Assembly (NCBI RefSeq): GCF_903893715.1
Contig: NZ_CAITNG010000033.1
Span: forward strand, 1 to 35,385
Source: an uncultured Mucilaginibacter sp.
GTDB taxonomy: Bacteria; Bacteroidota; Bacteroidia; Sphingobacteriales; Sphingobacteriaceae
Direction: 5' to 3'
Length of the DNA: 35,385 nt
The notes under the pieces: generated by a model
The model's database searches: none
Told to the model about the DNA's origin: nothing
The model's input: the letters and a program-made list of their open reading frames with translations, nothing else
Shown here: piece after piece, positions 22,269 to 30,890 of the stretch
Layout: each line of letters starts with the position of its first letter
Position numbering within the stretch: position 1 is the first letter of the stretch
Made by a program: the position numbers and the translations under genes

Positions 22269-22369
22269 ATAGAAAAATGATAAGTCGTCTTATATGTTAA
22301 ATATAAAAAAACTATTTGAAAAAAGTTGAAAACGCCTTTGTATGGGTTCATTAGCTATCAAACTATCAG

Positions 22370-22395
22370 TTCCCCCTTTAGGGGGTTAGGGGGCA
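22370..22395. repeat. GC-rich repeat, right member, supplying the PmoA-family stop codon
   Basis: This is the reverse complement of the repeat at 21540-21565 with one base different. The PmoA-family gene on the minus strand ends with GCC CCC TAA, whose TAA (22386-22388) is part of the repeat. Confidence 0.85.
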
Positions 22396-23423
22396 GCAAA
22401 CTGTTTCGCCAAAGCCGTTATAGTTTTCGGCGCTAATGTGTTATCGCCGCTTTGCACCACTATCCTGTACCTGAACGTTACCGACTGGCCCTTGGTTAAA
22501 TGCAGATCGGGTTTGGTTTTGGCTTTGGTGAAGGCCTTTTCGCCCAATGGGTTGGCGGCAAACAGGCCGTAGCCGCGGGCGTGCCAAAAGGTAGGGTAGT
22601 TAAAGTTTTTCGGATGGTCGATAATGGCGATGCTGATGGAATCGGTACCCATTTTACCGTAAACTTTGCACCAGGTGCCGCGTGTGCTCCAGGCATCGTC
22701 GCCTTTTTTGCCTTCGCTGGTTAAATATGTACCGTTCGGTATTTTATCGCTTCCGGGGGCTACAATGGTAACATTGCCTTTGTCATCGGTAAACTTTTGC
22801 GGCTGATTGGAAGGTATTTGCAACTCGTGCGCCAAGCGCAGGCCCATCAAACCATCTTTGGCATCGTTAAACGTAACGTCGGTATTGGCGGTAAGCGTGG
22901 TTACACGGTCGATAATGCGCTCATGTGCCGTCCCGCTAAAAGTGAATGTGGTTTTTTCGTCCAATAGTTTATCGTTGGCCTGGTTTACCCAGTTGGCGTG
23001 GAAAGTGAGTTTGCCTTTAGTGCCGCTCAACATGCTTAAAACGTGGTCAGTTTTTACCCAGCCGTATTGGCTCTTTTTCTCTTTTGCAATGGCGTAGCTG
23101 TTGTTCCAAAAATCCAAACCGTTTACATTCTCATAATTGAACCAAATGCCGATATGATGAGGATGGTCGGTCGGGTCGCCTGGCCTGGGGTCGAGCGGGA
23201 AGCCGCGTGTTACCACCGTTCCGTTAGGGGCATGTACCGGGTAAAGGAAGGGTTTTTCTAAACTGTCGGGGTAATTAAAGCTGGTAAAAGGCTTGCCGCC
23301 AATTAAAATGTCAACCTTGTTTTGTTTAGGGACTTTGACAACTTTAACTAACTCTGCTTTTTGCGCTGAGGCGGATAATATTGACCCTGATAGGAGGGTG
23401 GCAATAATGATTTTGTGTTTCAT
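22386..23423 (-). CDS. PmoA-family (DUF6807) protein, secreted
   Basis: The 345-residue protein has a signal peptide (MKHKIIIATLLSGSILSASA, cleaved before QKAELV). The mature part contains KPFLYPVHAPNGTVVTRGFP, DHPHHIGIWFNYENVNGLDFW and GLMGLRLAHELQIPSNQP, typical of the PmoA-family proteins of Bacteroidota, which are annotated by distant similarity to a methane-oxidation subunit but occur with sugar-degradation genes. The His-rich DHPHHIG is a likely metal or active site. It is the third gene of a minus-strand cluster with a Gfo/Idh/MocA oxidoreductase and a DUF1080 protein, which fits glycoside degradation in the periplasm. An inserted repeat separates it from the oxidoreductase gene. Confidence 0.85.
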   Translation of the reverse strand: MKHKIIIATLLSGSILSASAQKAELVKVVKVPKQNKVDILIGGKPFTSFNYPDSLEKPFLYPVHAPNGTVVTRGFPLDPRPGDPTDHPHHIGIWFNYENVNGLDFWNNSYAIAKEKKSQYGWVKTDHVLSMLSGTKGKLTFHANWVNQANDKLLDEKTTFTFSGTAHERIIDRVTTLTANTDVTFNDAKDGLMGLRLAHELQIPSNQPQKFTDDKGNVTIVAPGSDKIPNGTYLTSEGKKGDDAWSTRGTWCKVYGKMGTDSISIAIIDHPKNFNYPTFWHARGYGLFAANPLGEKAFTKAKTKPDLHLTKGQSVTFRYRIVVQSGDNTLAPKTITALAKQFAAP

Positions 23424-23440
23424 GTTATTGTTAAAAAAAA

Positions 23441-23569
23441 TGTCATTTCGAGCGAGCGCAGCGACGAGAAACCTTTACGAACAAATGCATTCACGACGGA
23501 TTTGTCGCTCGCTTACCTATCCGACGGCCTATCGCTCTCAGAAGTTTTCTCCCTACGGTCGAAATGACA
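23441..23569. mobile_element. Short inverted-repeat element, 129 bp
   Basis: The element starts TGTCATTTCGAGCGAGC and ends with the complementary GGTCGAAATGACA, so the termini match over 11 bp and further in with gaps (GAGAAA...TTTCTC). It contains no gene. Elements with TGTCATTTCGA termini are a frequent intergenic repeat in Bacteroidota. It lies between the PmoA-family gene and the Gfo/Idh/MocA gene. Confidence 0.8.
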
Positions 23570-23590
23570 TTGTTTGTTATCTGTTTCTTT

Positions 23591-24946
23591 TTAATATTTA
23601 AACGGTTTACCGCCCGCCATTACTTCCTGCGTTGCTTCATCAAAAGTAACTTTTTGGCCGGTATGTACAGCGGCATTCGCCATAATGGTGGCGATGGAGT
23701 GGCTGTAGCCCGCTTCAACAGGCGCATGCGGTGTTTTTCGACTGCGCACACATTCCATCCAGTTGCGCACGTGGTTGCTTGTTAAAATATCGCCGCCGGT
23801 ATTGGCCGATGCCACCACTTTTTCGGCATTGGATAGCGAAACCTCGGGCAATAAATTGGCGTGCATGCCCATAGCCGAGGCCAGTTTTTCGGTAAGCCCG
23901 CCTTTGGGTGAAACTTTGTTGGTTACCAAATTGAGCTCACCGCCGTTGGAATAATATATTTCGGATGGGTTTTCATCGCCATTGTTCATTCGCGAAGCGA
24001 AAGTTACCTGGAAACCCGTCGACGGGTCGTTTACCGGGCCATAATCAAACACGGCGGTAATGGTATCCCAGTTTTTGCGGCCATCTTTCCATTGGTAAAT
24101 GCCGCCATTGGCTACCACACTGCGCGGGTGCTGCAGGCCGCTGAACCAGTGTACGGTGTCGATCTGGTGGCTCATCCATTGTCCGGGCAAACCGGAAGAA
24201 TAGGGCCAAAACAGGCGGAACTCCAAATATTTTCTTGGATCGAAGGTATCATGAGGGCGGTTCAGCAAAAAGCGTTTCCAGTCGGTATCTTCTTCTTTCA
24301 GTACATTCAATAACTCGGGACGGCGCCAGCGGCCGGGCTGGTTTACGTTCCAGGTGAGCTCCACCATCGTCATCGGGCCAAATTTGCCCGAATTGATAAA
24401 ATCATAAGCAGCCTGATAATTTGTGCCGCTGCGGCGTTGCGAACCTATCTGTACGATCCTGTCGGACGCTTTAATGGTTTTCAAGGCCATTCGGTTATCT
24501 TCCATCGTTTCGGCAAAGGGTTTTTCGCAATACACATCGCAACCGGCCCTAACGGCTTCGGCGGCGTGTATGGCATGCTGAAAATCGGCGGTGCTTACAA
24601 AAACGGCATCTACCAGTTTCTTGTCATACATTTCCTCGTTGTTGCGGCAGGCGGTAACATCGTGCCCCATTTTTTCTTTCCATGTGGCCGAGCCTTGCTC
24701 GCGGCGCATTTTCCAAATATCGGACACGGCGGTTACTTCAAAATTGAGTTCCTTGCAATGGTTCATAAAGGCGGGGATATGAGAGCTGCGGTGCCTGTCG
24801 GAAAAGCCGACCACACCTACGCGCACACGGTCGTTAGCGCCAATAATACGTTTATAACTACTGGCGCTCCAGCTTACTTTGCTGGCCAAAACACCGGCGC
24901 CAACCAGTGCCGATTGCTGAAGAAAAACTCGACGGGAATTGTTCAT
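23591..24946 (-). CDS. Gfo/Idh/MocA-family oxidoreductase with Tat signal
   Basis: The 451-residue protein starts MNNSRRVFLQQSALVGAGVL, a twin-arginine signal (SRRVFL), so it is exported folded with its NAD(P) cofactor. The Rossmann part has VRVGVVGFSDRHRSSHIPAF, DAVFVSTADFQHAIHAAEAV and the sugar-binding signature CDVYCEKPFAETM. The C-terminal dimerisation domain has LPGQWMSHQIDTVHWFSGL. It probably oxidises a hydroxyl group of a sugar or glycoside in the periplasm, in keeping with related exported proteins. It lies between the DUF1080 gene (12 bp upstream) and the PmoA-family gene. A role in making 3-keto sugars, which the DUF1080 enzyme would then cleave, fits the cluster but is inference. 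Confidence 0.92.
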   Translation of the reverse strand: MNNSRRVFLQQSALVGAGVLASKVSWSASSYKRIIGANDRVRVGVVGFSDRHRSSHIPAFMNHCKELNFEVTAVSDIWKMRREQGSATWKEKMGHDVTACRNNEEMYDKKLVDAVFVSTADFQHAIHAAEAVRAGCDVYCEKPFAETMEDNRMALKTIKASDRIVQIGSQRRSGTNYQAAYDFINSGKFGPMTMVELTWNVNQPGRWRRPELLNVLKEEDTDWKRFLLNRPHDTFDPRKYLEFRLFWPYSSGLPGQWMSHQIDTVHWFSGLQHPRSVVANGGIYQWKDGRKNWDTITAVFDYGPVNDPSTGFQVTFASRMNNGDENPSEIYYSNGGELNLVTNKVSPKGGLTEKLASAMGMHANLLPEVSLSNAEKVVASANTGGDILTSNHVRNWMECVRSRKTPHAPVEAGYSHSIATIMANAAVHTGQKVTFDEATQEVMAGGKPFKY

Positions 24947-24958
24947 ATTGCTTTATAA

Positions 24959-26338
24959 TTATTTAAGTTCTTTGATTTTTATACTGCGAAAGGATACCTG
25001 ATTGCCATGGTCCTGCAAAAGGATATGCCCTTCTTTTGCCTCGCCAAAGCCCGGCCATATTTTAAATTTGCTTATCGCGACAGAATCGCGGAAAGCTTGT
25101 GAGCCACGCACGTATTCCAATACCTTCACACCGTTTAAATAATGGGAAACATGGTTATCGGGCGTTACCACAATACGGCCCTGATTCCAGGCACCAACCG
25201 GGCGGATGAAGCGTTTTTGCTTTTGCGCGGGTATCAAATCGTACAATGATGCCAAGGTGCGGTTACCAAAACGGCCCAGTTTGGCATCGGGGTGCAATAC
25301 ATCATCAAGCACCTGGTATTCCAGGCCAATGGCCGAGCCGGTGGTCTTTTCATTCAGGGTGACAAAGTACTTTACCCCACTGTTTGCGCCAGGTGTTATC
25401 TTAAACTCGAAGGACAAATCGAACGCGCTGAATAGTTTATTGGTAACAATATCGCCGCCGTTTTGGGCTTCTTTTCCTTCGGATGATAATACGGTTATCT
25501 TACCGCTATCCACCACCCAACCTTTGGCGGGGAAATGGTCGACCGCGGCGCTGCGCCAGCCATCGTGGGTTTTGCCATCGAACAGTAGTTTCCAGCCATG
25601 CAGTTTTTCATAAGGGGTTAAGTAGTTTGGCACGTTGTTCACCACATAAATATCGGCAGGGAAGGTACCGGGGCCAATGGCACCAGTCTTAAGGATGATG
25701 TTTTTAAAACACACCTTTTTGCCTTCCGCTTCCTTGCTTTGTATGGCATGTACCTGTAAGCCGATAAAGCCTTTGCTGTCAACGGTATCCACCACATAAG
25801 CCACGGGGATGCCGTTTACCCAGGTTTTCATTTCGTTGCCCTTGCACCATACCCTCATGTGGTTGTATACGCCCACTTTAAAAATAGGCTTAGCTTCTGC
25901 ATGTAAATCTAATGGGTAAAGCCATTCGCGTCGGCCTTCATCGTATATTCCACCTGTCCATGCACGTGCCGAAGGGTCAATCTCCACCTGACGGCCATAA
26001 ACCCGGTTTTCGTGGCCGGGGGTATTAAAATGACTGCGTGTTTGTATGCCCGAGTTACTTGCCGGGCTTTCTACCAGTACATCCAGGTCGAGTACAAAAT
26101 CGCTGTATTGTTTATCTGTGACTAAAAAAGTGTTGCCGCTGTTGGGCACGGCGGTGCCTACAATGGCACCGTTTTCCACGGTAAACTCGGCAGTGCCGGC
26201 TACGCGTTTCCAACCTTTAAGGGTTTTGCCGTCGAACAGTTTTTCGGTTTTAAGTATAGATTGCGCATGCAAACCGCTGGCCGAAATAAAGATTACGGAC
26301 ATAGCAGCAGAACAGGCTACTGAAATCAGTTTTTTCAT
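24959..26338 (-). CDS. Secreted protein with two DUF1080 (3-keto-disaccharide hydrolase) domains
   Basis: The 459-residue protein has a signal peptide (first ~26 residues, ending SGLHAQ) and two DUF1080 domains. The first starts EKLFDGKTLKGWKRVAGTAE and includes NSGIQTRSHF; the second starts GWKLLFDGKTHDGWRSA and includes GANSGVKYFVTLNE. In other bacteria DUF1080 proteins cleave 3-keto-disaccharides or 3-keto-glycosides, and the two-domain form occurs in Bacteroidota. It is the first gene of the cluster, followed after 12 bp by the Tat-exported oxidoreductase gene, which could supply the 3-keto substrate. The family is recognised with good confidence; substrate and true activity are inference. 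Confidence 0.88.
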   Translation of the reverse strand: MKKLISVACSAAMSVIFISASGLHAQSILKTEKLFDGKTLKGWKRVAGTAEFTVENGAIVGTAVPNSGNTFLVTDKQYSDFVLDLDVLVESPASNSGIQTRSHFNTPGHENRVYGRQVEIDPSARAWTGGIYDEGRREWLYPLDLHAEAKPIFKVGVYNHMRVWCKGNEMKTWVNGIPVAYVVDTVDSKGFIGLQVHAIQSKEAEGKKVCFKNIILKTGAIGPGTFPADIYVVNNVPNYLTPYEKLHGWKLLFDGKTHDGWRSAAVDHFPAKGWVVDSGKITVLSSEGKEAQNGGDIVTNKLFSAFDLSFEFKITPGANSGVKYFVTLNEKTTGSAIGLEYQVLDDVLHPDAKLGRFGNRTLASLYDLIPAQKQKRFIRPVGAWNQGRIVVTPDNHVSHYLNGVKVLEYVRGSQAFRDSVAISKFKIWPGFGEAKEGHILLQDHGNQVSFRSIKIKELK

Positions 26339-26470
26339 GAAGAGGGTTATAACGGGTTTATGGATTTAAAGGTAGCAGAATTATTAAAGAAAACAGGCGC
26401 GATGTTTAAATTTTTGAAATAGCGTTTTTGTTTTCGGCTTTTTAGCTTACCTTTGCCGACCAACAAAAAC

Positions 26471-26552
26471 GCGGAAGTGGCGTAATTGGTAGCCGCACCA
26501 GACTTAGGATCTGGCGCCGCGAGGCGTGGGGGTTCGAGTCCCTTCTTCCGCA
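26471..26552 (+). tRNA. tRNA-Leu, anticodon UAG
   Basis: The acceptor stem pairs GCGGAAG (26471-26477) with CTTCCGC (26545-26551), with discriminator A at 26552. The anticodon stem is CCAGA/TCTGG and the loop CTTAGGA gives TAG (26505-26507). A long variable arm (GCGCCGCGAGGCGT) and the T arm with GGTTCGAGTCC follow, as expected for a class II tRNA. CCA is not encoded. Confidence 0.95.
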
Positions 26553-26582
26553 CAGGCCCTAAAAAGGCACTATTTATAACAG

Positions 26583-26614
26583 AAACCCGCTTTTTAACTA
26601 AAGTGGGTTTTTTT
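26583..26614 (+). terminator. Terminator after tRNA-Leu
   Basis: AAACCCGCTTT (26583-26593) pairs with AAAGTGGGTTT (26600-26610) with one G-T pair, followed by a T-run to 26614. Confidence 0.85.
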
Positions 26615-26658
26615 ATTTTATACAAAAGATCACAAATTTGTGTTGTTTTATACTATAA

Positions 26659-26889
26659 ACTTCCACTAATATTCCACGGTATCCTGCTACTTTTTTTCTT
26701 ACCAACGGCACGGTTACCAATACCTTCCCTGCTTTTTATTGGAAAGTGATAAAGTATGGCCACACTATAGAATGTTACTGGACGCCAAATTTGGCTACGG
26801 AAACTCAATCGGTTTTACCTAAGCGGGTGGTTGCCTATCAGCAATTAACCATCAATCTGGGTTTTGATCCGATGAAAGCACTAAACTAA
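26659..26889 (+). pseudogene. 3' fragment of an unidentified gene
   Basis: A frame of 76 sense codons runs from just after a TAA at 26656 to the TAA at 26887-26889, without an ATG near its beginning. The translation (including YPATFFLTNGTVTNTFPAFY, WKVIKYGHTIECYWTPNL and VLPKRVVAYQQLTINLGFDP) has the composition of real protein. It is probably the C-terminal end of a gene whose 5' part was lost when DNA was inserted or deleted next to tRNA-Leu. I do not recognise the family. Confidence 0.5.
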
Positions 26890-26947
26890 CATCGGGTATA
26901 TTTAGTTTGAGGGCGTTAATTCTGGGCACTTAATACATCGGCTACCC

Positions 26948-26984
26948 TTTCTTTATGTGGTTTGCTTATTGTCGCTGTGAAACA
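26948..26984. repeat. 37-bp direct repeat, copy A
   Basis: The 37 bp starting TTTCTTTATGTGGTTTGC are identical to 30970-31006, about 4 kb away in the same orientation. Similarity continues to about 27035 with small gaps. The surrounding gap 26890-27373 holds no gene I can support. Confidence 0.9.
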
Positions 26985-27373
26985 CTGGTTTTTCTATCAG
27001 ATTCGGTACTCCTAAAGGTATGAAGTTTGTTTGTTATAAATTAGCAACACACTTATTTACATATCGACAAAGCAGAGTGGAAAGTTCGTTTCCAGGCTGT
27101 ACATCGCGGTTACATCTGCCGCAAAAAATGCATTAATTATTTATTTCCAATAAATAGATTGGTCCAAACTTCCCAAACTAAAGATACCGGGGCATCTAAT
27201 ATTCGGGATAGGAGCAATTCGCGGTCATTCGTTTCCATTTATTTCAACAGGTTCAATATTGTAATCTCTAATATCATTATTTTATCTGGAAATTTATTAC
27301 TTTAGCAACGAATTGGTTATGAATACAACCAATATAATAATACCTCCTGATTAAACTATTTTTTAAACCCTGA

Positions 27374-29791
27374 ATGTTGAAAGTAAGATTTTTACTTTTT
27401 GTGATATTGCTATTTGCAACAGCCAAGCTGTTTGCTCAAAGCGGTAGCGTTGGTTGGGTAAAAGGTAGGTTGGTTGATGAAGAATCGGGTAAGCTAATAC
27501 CCTATGCAAAATTAGCCCTTGTTGATCAGGATAATGAGGGCATTGTTATCAAAGCAACCCAAACCAATACGCTTGGTGAGTTTGAGTTTAAAAATGTGCC
27601 CCTAGGCTACTATAGCCTTATCATTACCCATGTAGGATTTGATAAGGCGATTGTGGCTGATGTAGAACCGGATGCCGATAACCCTGTTTTTAACACTGGT
27701 ACCATCAGGCTAAAAAAGCGTACCGCCATAATGCGCGAAGTTATCATTACCGATAAAAAACGAGTAGTGACTTTTGATGCAGACCAGATAACGTACAACA
27801 TGGCGCAAAGTTTGCTGGCCGTTGGCAGCAACGCCACAGATGTATTGAACAATGTTCCGCTGGTAAGCATGGGTATTGATGGTGTACCAACTATAGCCGG
27901 TAAACGAAATACCCGGATATTTATTGACGGTGAGCCATCGGATTATATGACGGCAAATATTACCGACCTGTTGGATGTGTTGCCATCTGATGCGATTGAT
28001 AAGATAGAGGTATTGCTAAATCCTCCGGCAAAATATTCATCGGACGGGGATGGTATTATCAATATCATCCTGAAAAAAGATCATAAGTTCGGTTTAAATG
28101 GCGTAACGTCGGTTAGTGCAGGCACGCTCGGTAATTTTAGCGGTAACGGCTATCTGTCAAACAAGCAAAAAAAGCTGTTATTTACAAGTAGCTATGGCTT
28201 TGCTGATAACCCGGTTACGTATAACAGCAGCAATACCCAACGTTTTTTTAGTGACACCGGTTTTTATCGAAACCAATATATCAATAGCCATTCGATAGGT
28301 TTTGGGCATAACCTCAGCGAGATGCTTAGCTGGACGATAGATAGCACCCGGACCCTTAAATTATCATCCAATTATAACTTTAACCGGAATATCGGGCAAT
28401 CGCTCGGCGATTACCGCTTTCTAAATTATAAGCAAATACAAAGCTCGGCAAACACCCAGACCGGCAATAACTATAGCCATACCTTTAACTACAATATCAA
28501 TTTGGGCTATCGCTGGAAAATAAAACGAAGCCGGGGGCAGCTTGATGCGAGTTTTGCCCTGAACGGAAGCACAAGCCCTGTGAGCCGTTTTATGATGGTA
28601 AATTATCAAAATGCGGCAGGGCAGCCCATTGCCAACCGTTTGCCGTTTGAACAAACCTACAGCTTAATTAACTCCTATAGCGGTATGCAGGCCAAAGCCG
28701 ATTATGAGCAGCCCATCCGCAATACAAAAAGTGCCATCGCTTATGGTATATCAGCAGATGTTCGTACCAATAACAACAACCAGGATGTGGAGAACATTAA
28801 CATCAAAACCAATGTATATACCAGGGTTGCAAGCCAAAGCAATATATTTAACTACCAGCAAGGTATTTACGCCTGTTATGGCAGTGGAGTAATCCGTACT
28901 AATCACGGATGGATGTTTAGGGGCGAAGCCCGGGCCGAAATAGCTTACGTTAATTACACTTTGCAGGTGGTAAACCAGCCTGCTGCAAAAACACAGTTTA
29001 TCAATCCGTATCTACATATTTTCCCCAACGCCTCTATCACTAAGCGGGTACGCAATCTTTATACCATCGGGTTGAGTTACAGCGGACATACCGCCCGGCC
29101 AAATAATGTAGCGCTTAACCCGTCAGTAGCCTCGCCCGACTCGAATAATGTTACTTTCCGTAACCTCAATATCACGCCATCGTACACCCAACAGGCAGAT
29201 CTTAGTTTCAGTACAGCTAATGAAAAATGGTCGTTTTATACTCGCATCGGCTACAGCTATACCAATAACATGATTGAACGTATTATTAGTGTCGACAGAC
29301 CCGGCCGCGCGCAGTACCAGTATGATAATTTGGGCCCCAGTACATATAATACCATAACCATTTACGGCGATTATCGCCCGGCGCATCATATCATTATTAA
29401 TGGCGGTTCAACTATTGGCCAGGTATTTTATCAACCAAGCGCTTACTTAGCCAACAGCCATACAGCCTACAGCCATTATTACAAACTGGGCCTGCAATTA
29501 ACATTGCCGTATGCCATAGCTTTTGATGGCAACTTTAATTACACTACACTTTCATTTGCCCAGAGTTACACTAACGGCCCGGCAACTAACAGTTTTGCAT
29601 TGCGCAAGTCGTTTTATCATAATAAAATGCTGGTACGTTTTGTGGCTACCAATCTGTTTGGGCAAAGCAATACCGATGCCACTGTACTTGGGACCAACTT
29701 TGCATGGCAAAATTTAGGCGTGGTTGATACCCGTAACTTTGCTGTATCCTTCAGTTATAATTTTTTGAGTACGGGCAGTAAGGCCAAATAA
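27374..29791 (+). CDS. TonB-dependent-receptor-like outer-membrane beta-barrel protein
   Basis: The 805-residue protein has a signal peptide (first ~22 residues, ending KLFAQ) and a carboxypeptidase-regulatory-like domain (residues 28-115, with GWVKGRLVDEESGKLIPYAK and FKNVPLGYYSLIITHVGFDK). A plug-like domain follows (residues 120-235, with DVLNNVPLVSMGIDGVPTIA and DAIDKIEVLLNPPAKYSSDG). The rest is a long barrel of alternating aromatic strands, ending FAVSFSYNFLSTGSKAK. This is the outer-membrane beta-barrel family related to TonB receptors. No SusD-like partner or sigma/anti-sigma gene is next to it, so its ligand is unknown. It sits alone downstream of tRNA-Leu and is closed by a terminator. 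Confidence 0.92.
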   Translation: MLKVRFLLFVILLFATAKLFAQSGSVGWVKGRLVDEESGKLIPYAKLALVDQDNEGIVIKATQTNTLGEFEFKNVPLGYYSLIITHVGFDKAIVADVEPDADNPVFNTGTIRLKKRTAIMREVIITDKKRVVTFDADQITYNMAQSLLAVGSNATDVLNNVPLVSMGIDGVPTIAGKRNTRIFIDGEPSDYMTANITDLLDVLPSDAIDKIEVLLNPPAKYSSDGDGIINIILKKDHKFGLNGVTSVSAGTLGNFSGNGYLSNKQKKLLFTSSYGFADNPVTYNSSNTQRFFSDTGFYRNQYINSHSIGFGHNLSEMLSWTIDSTRTLKLSSNYNFNRNIGQSLGDYRFLNYKQIQSSANTQTGNNYSHTFNYNINLGYRWKIKRSRGQLDASFALNGSTSPVSRFMMVNYQNAAGQPIANRLPFEQTYSLINSYSGMQAKADYEQPIRNTKSAIAYGISADVRTNNNNQDVENINIKTNVYTRVASQSNIFNYQQGIYACYGSGVIRTNHGWMFRGEARAEIAYVNYTLQVVNQPAAKTQFINPYLHIFPNASITKRVRNLYTIGLSYSGHTARPNNVALNPSVASPDSNNVTFRNLNITPSYTQQADLSFSTANEKWSFYTRIGYSYTNNMIERIISVDRPGRAQYQYDNLGPSTYNTITIYGDYRPAHHIIINGGSTIGQVFYQPSAYLANSHTAYSHYYKLGLQLTLPYAIAFDGNFNYTTLSFAQSYTNGPATNSFALRKSFYHNKMLVRFVATNLFGQSNTDATVLGTNFAWQNLGVVDTRNFAVSFSYNFLSTGSKAK

Positions 29792-29845
29792 AAGATAGAT
29801 AGTTCTTTAGATGCTTATTGTAAAAGAGGAGCGCTTTATAATAAC

Positions 29846-29876
29846 AAAAAACCCTCCGATTTTTCGAAGGGTTTTT
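29846..29876. terminator. Terminator after the outer-membrane receptor gene
   Basis: AAAAAACCCT (29846-29855) pairs with AGGGTTTTTT (29867-29876); CGA/TCG pair inside. A-runs and T-runs on both sides allow activity in both directions. Confidence 0.85.
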
Positions 29877-29879
29877 TGT

Positions 29880-29910
29880 TTGGTATCGCTTGTTGTCGGG
29901 ATGGCAGGAT
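29880..29910. repeat. Short copy of the tRNA-Pro 3' end (possible attachment-site scar)
   Basis: TTGGTATCGCTT, a short variable part, then TCGGGATGGCAGGAT match 30878-30906, which is the 3' end of a partial tRNA-Pro and its flank. The copies are in the same orientation, about 1 kb apart. The remaining sequence to 30142 is AT-rich. It contains an inverted repeat (CACTGTT/AACAGTG at 29974-30004) and a 29-codon frame at 30036-30125 without other support. Confidence 0.7.
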
Positions 29911-30142
29911 GATTAATCCTTTCCGCAAATAACTATATATCAATAAATTGATGGAGACTTTTTAGAACTACTCACTGTTTTACTCACATACTTTTTAACA
30001 GTGATTGACACAAATTTAACGATCTGTTTTCAGTTATGCAACAACAATTTAGTTTAGATACCTTGAATAGGCTTATATCCATTTTAAATCACTTCTCTAA
30101 ATCTGTTATGTCTTTTGGTTTTTAGGCTATTAAAATTCAGAG

Positions 30143-30796
30143 CTAACTATTCTTTAATGTTAATATGCACCATTTTAGTAAGTAATAAAGATACCTAAGT
30201 CCAAAAAGTAAAAATAAGAGTATAACGAAAGATTGATAGCCGAAGTACTTCTGTTCGTATTGTTCTAATTTTGATTCATTGAGAGTTTTTAATTTATTAC
30301 TCAAATTGTCCAAATTACTTTTTATTGCGATTGATTTTTTGTGATTTAAAGAATCGTTAGGAGAAATTGATTTCTCAATGATAAAATTGTTGAGTTTTTG
30401 AGGAGTAGAGAAGCCAATATTTTTAAAGTGTTCAGTTAACCCCTCTTTCTTCCATTTTCCATTCCACCGTGCATTCACACTATCTATTTTACCGAAAACG
30501 TTAGCCTTAACCGTATAATCCCATAAATTCTCTTCGTTGTTTATGATTTTATTTGACAAATCGAAATTCATTTCTCTGCTCATGTTTTCGAAGTACCATA
30601 CATGATTTCTTTGTTTATAATCAAAAATATAATTTAATCTGTCTGATTGTCTTTGTACACTATTTCTATGTTTATCTAAATTTTTTATTTGTAAATCCTT
30701 AAAGAAATTGTAACCAAAGGTTCCTAAAAAGCACAAAAGGCTAATACAAATAGCGGACAGTAGGATTAGTATTTCTCTCGCAATAAATTTCTTCAT
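30143..30796 (-). CDS. Membrane protein with helices at both ends, unknown function
   Basis: The 217-residue protein has a hydrophobic helix near the N-terminus (ILILLSAICISLLCFLGTFG) and another near the C-terminus (FVILLFLLFGLRYLYYLLKW). About 140 polar residues rich in Asn, Lys and Glu lie between them. That layout gives a large periplasmic or cytoplasmic loop between two anchors. No family is recognised. The coding sequence is very AT-rich compared with genes before 26 kb. It lies between two direct copies of a tRNA-Pro 3' end, so it was probably the cargo of a small integrated element. The start codon at 30796 gives MKKFIAREILILL, a sensible membrane-protein N-terminus. Confidence 0.7.
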   Translation of the reverse strand: MKKFIAREILILLSAICISLLCFLGTFGYNFFKDLQIKNLDKHRNSVQRQSDRLNYIFDYKQRNHVWYFENMSREMNFDLSNKIINNEENLWDYTVKANVFGKIDSVNARWNGKWKKEGLTEHFKNIGFSTPQKLNNFIIEKSISPNDSLNHKKSIAIKSNLDNLSNKLKTLNESKLEQYEQKYFGYQSFVILLFLLFGLRYLYYLLKWCILTLKNS

Positions 30797-30890
30797 GTGA
30801 TTTTTAGGGATTAAGGTTTATTTTGGTTGCCGTGGTTCCATTTTGATATACAATTGATAAATATTTCTTGACTTCGATTGGTATCGCTTT

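Noticed and set aside
26347..26749. Frames on both strands across tRNA-Leu
   Set aside because: They read through a tRNA gene and its terminator; the protein sequence reflects the tRNA.
30036..30125. A 29-codon frame starting MQQQFSLDTLNRL between the receptor gene and the membrane-protein gene
   Set aside because: Plausible peptide but no supporting signal; may be a chance frame or a gene remnant.
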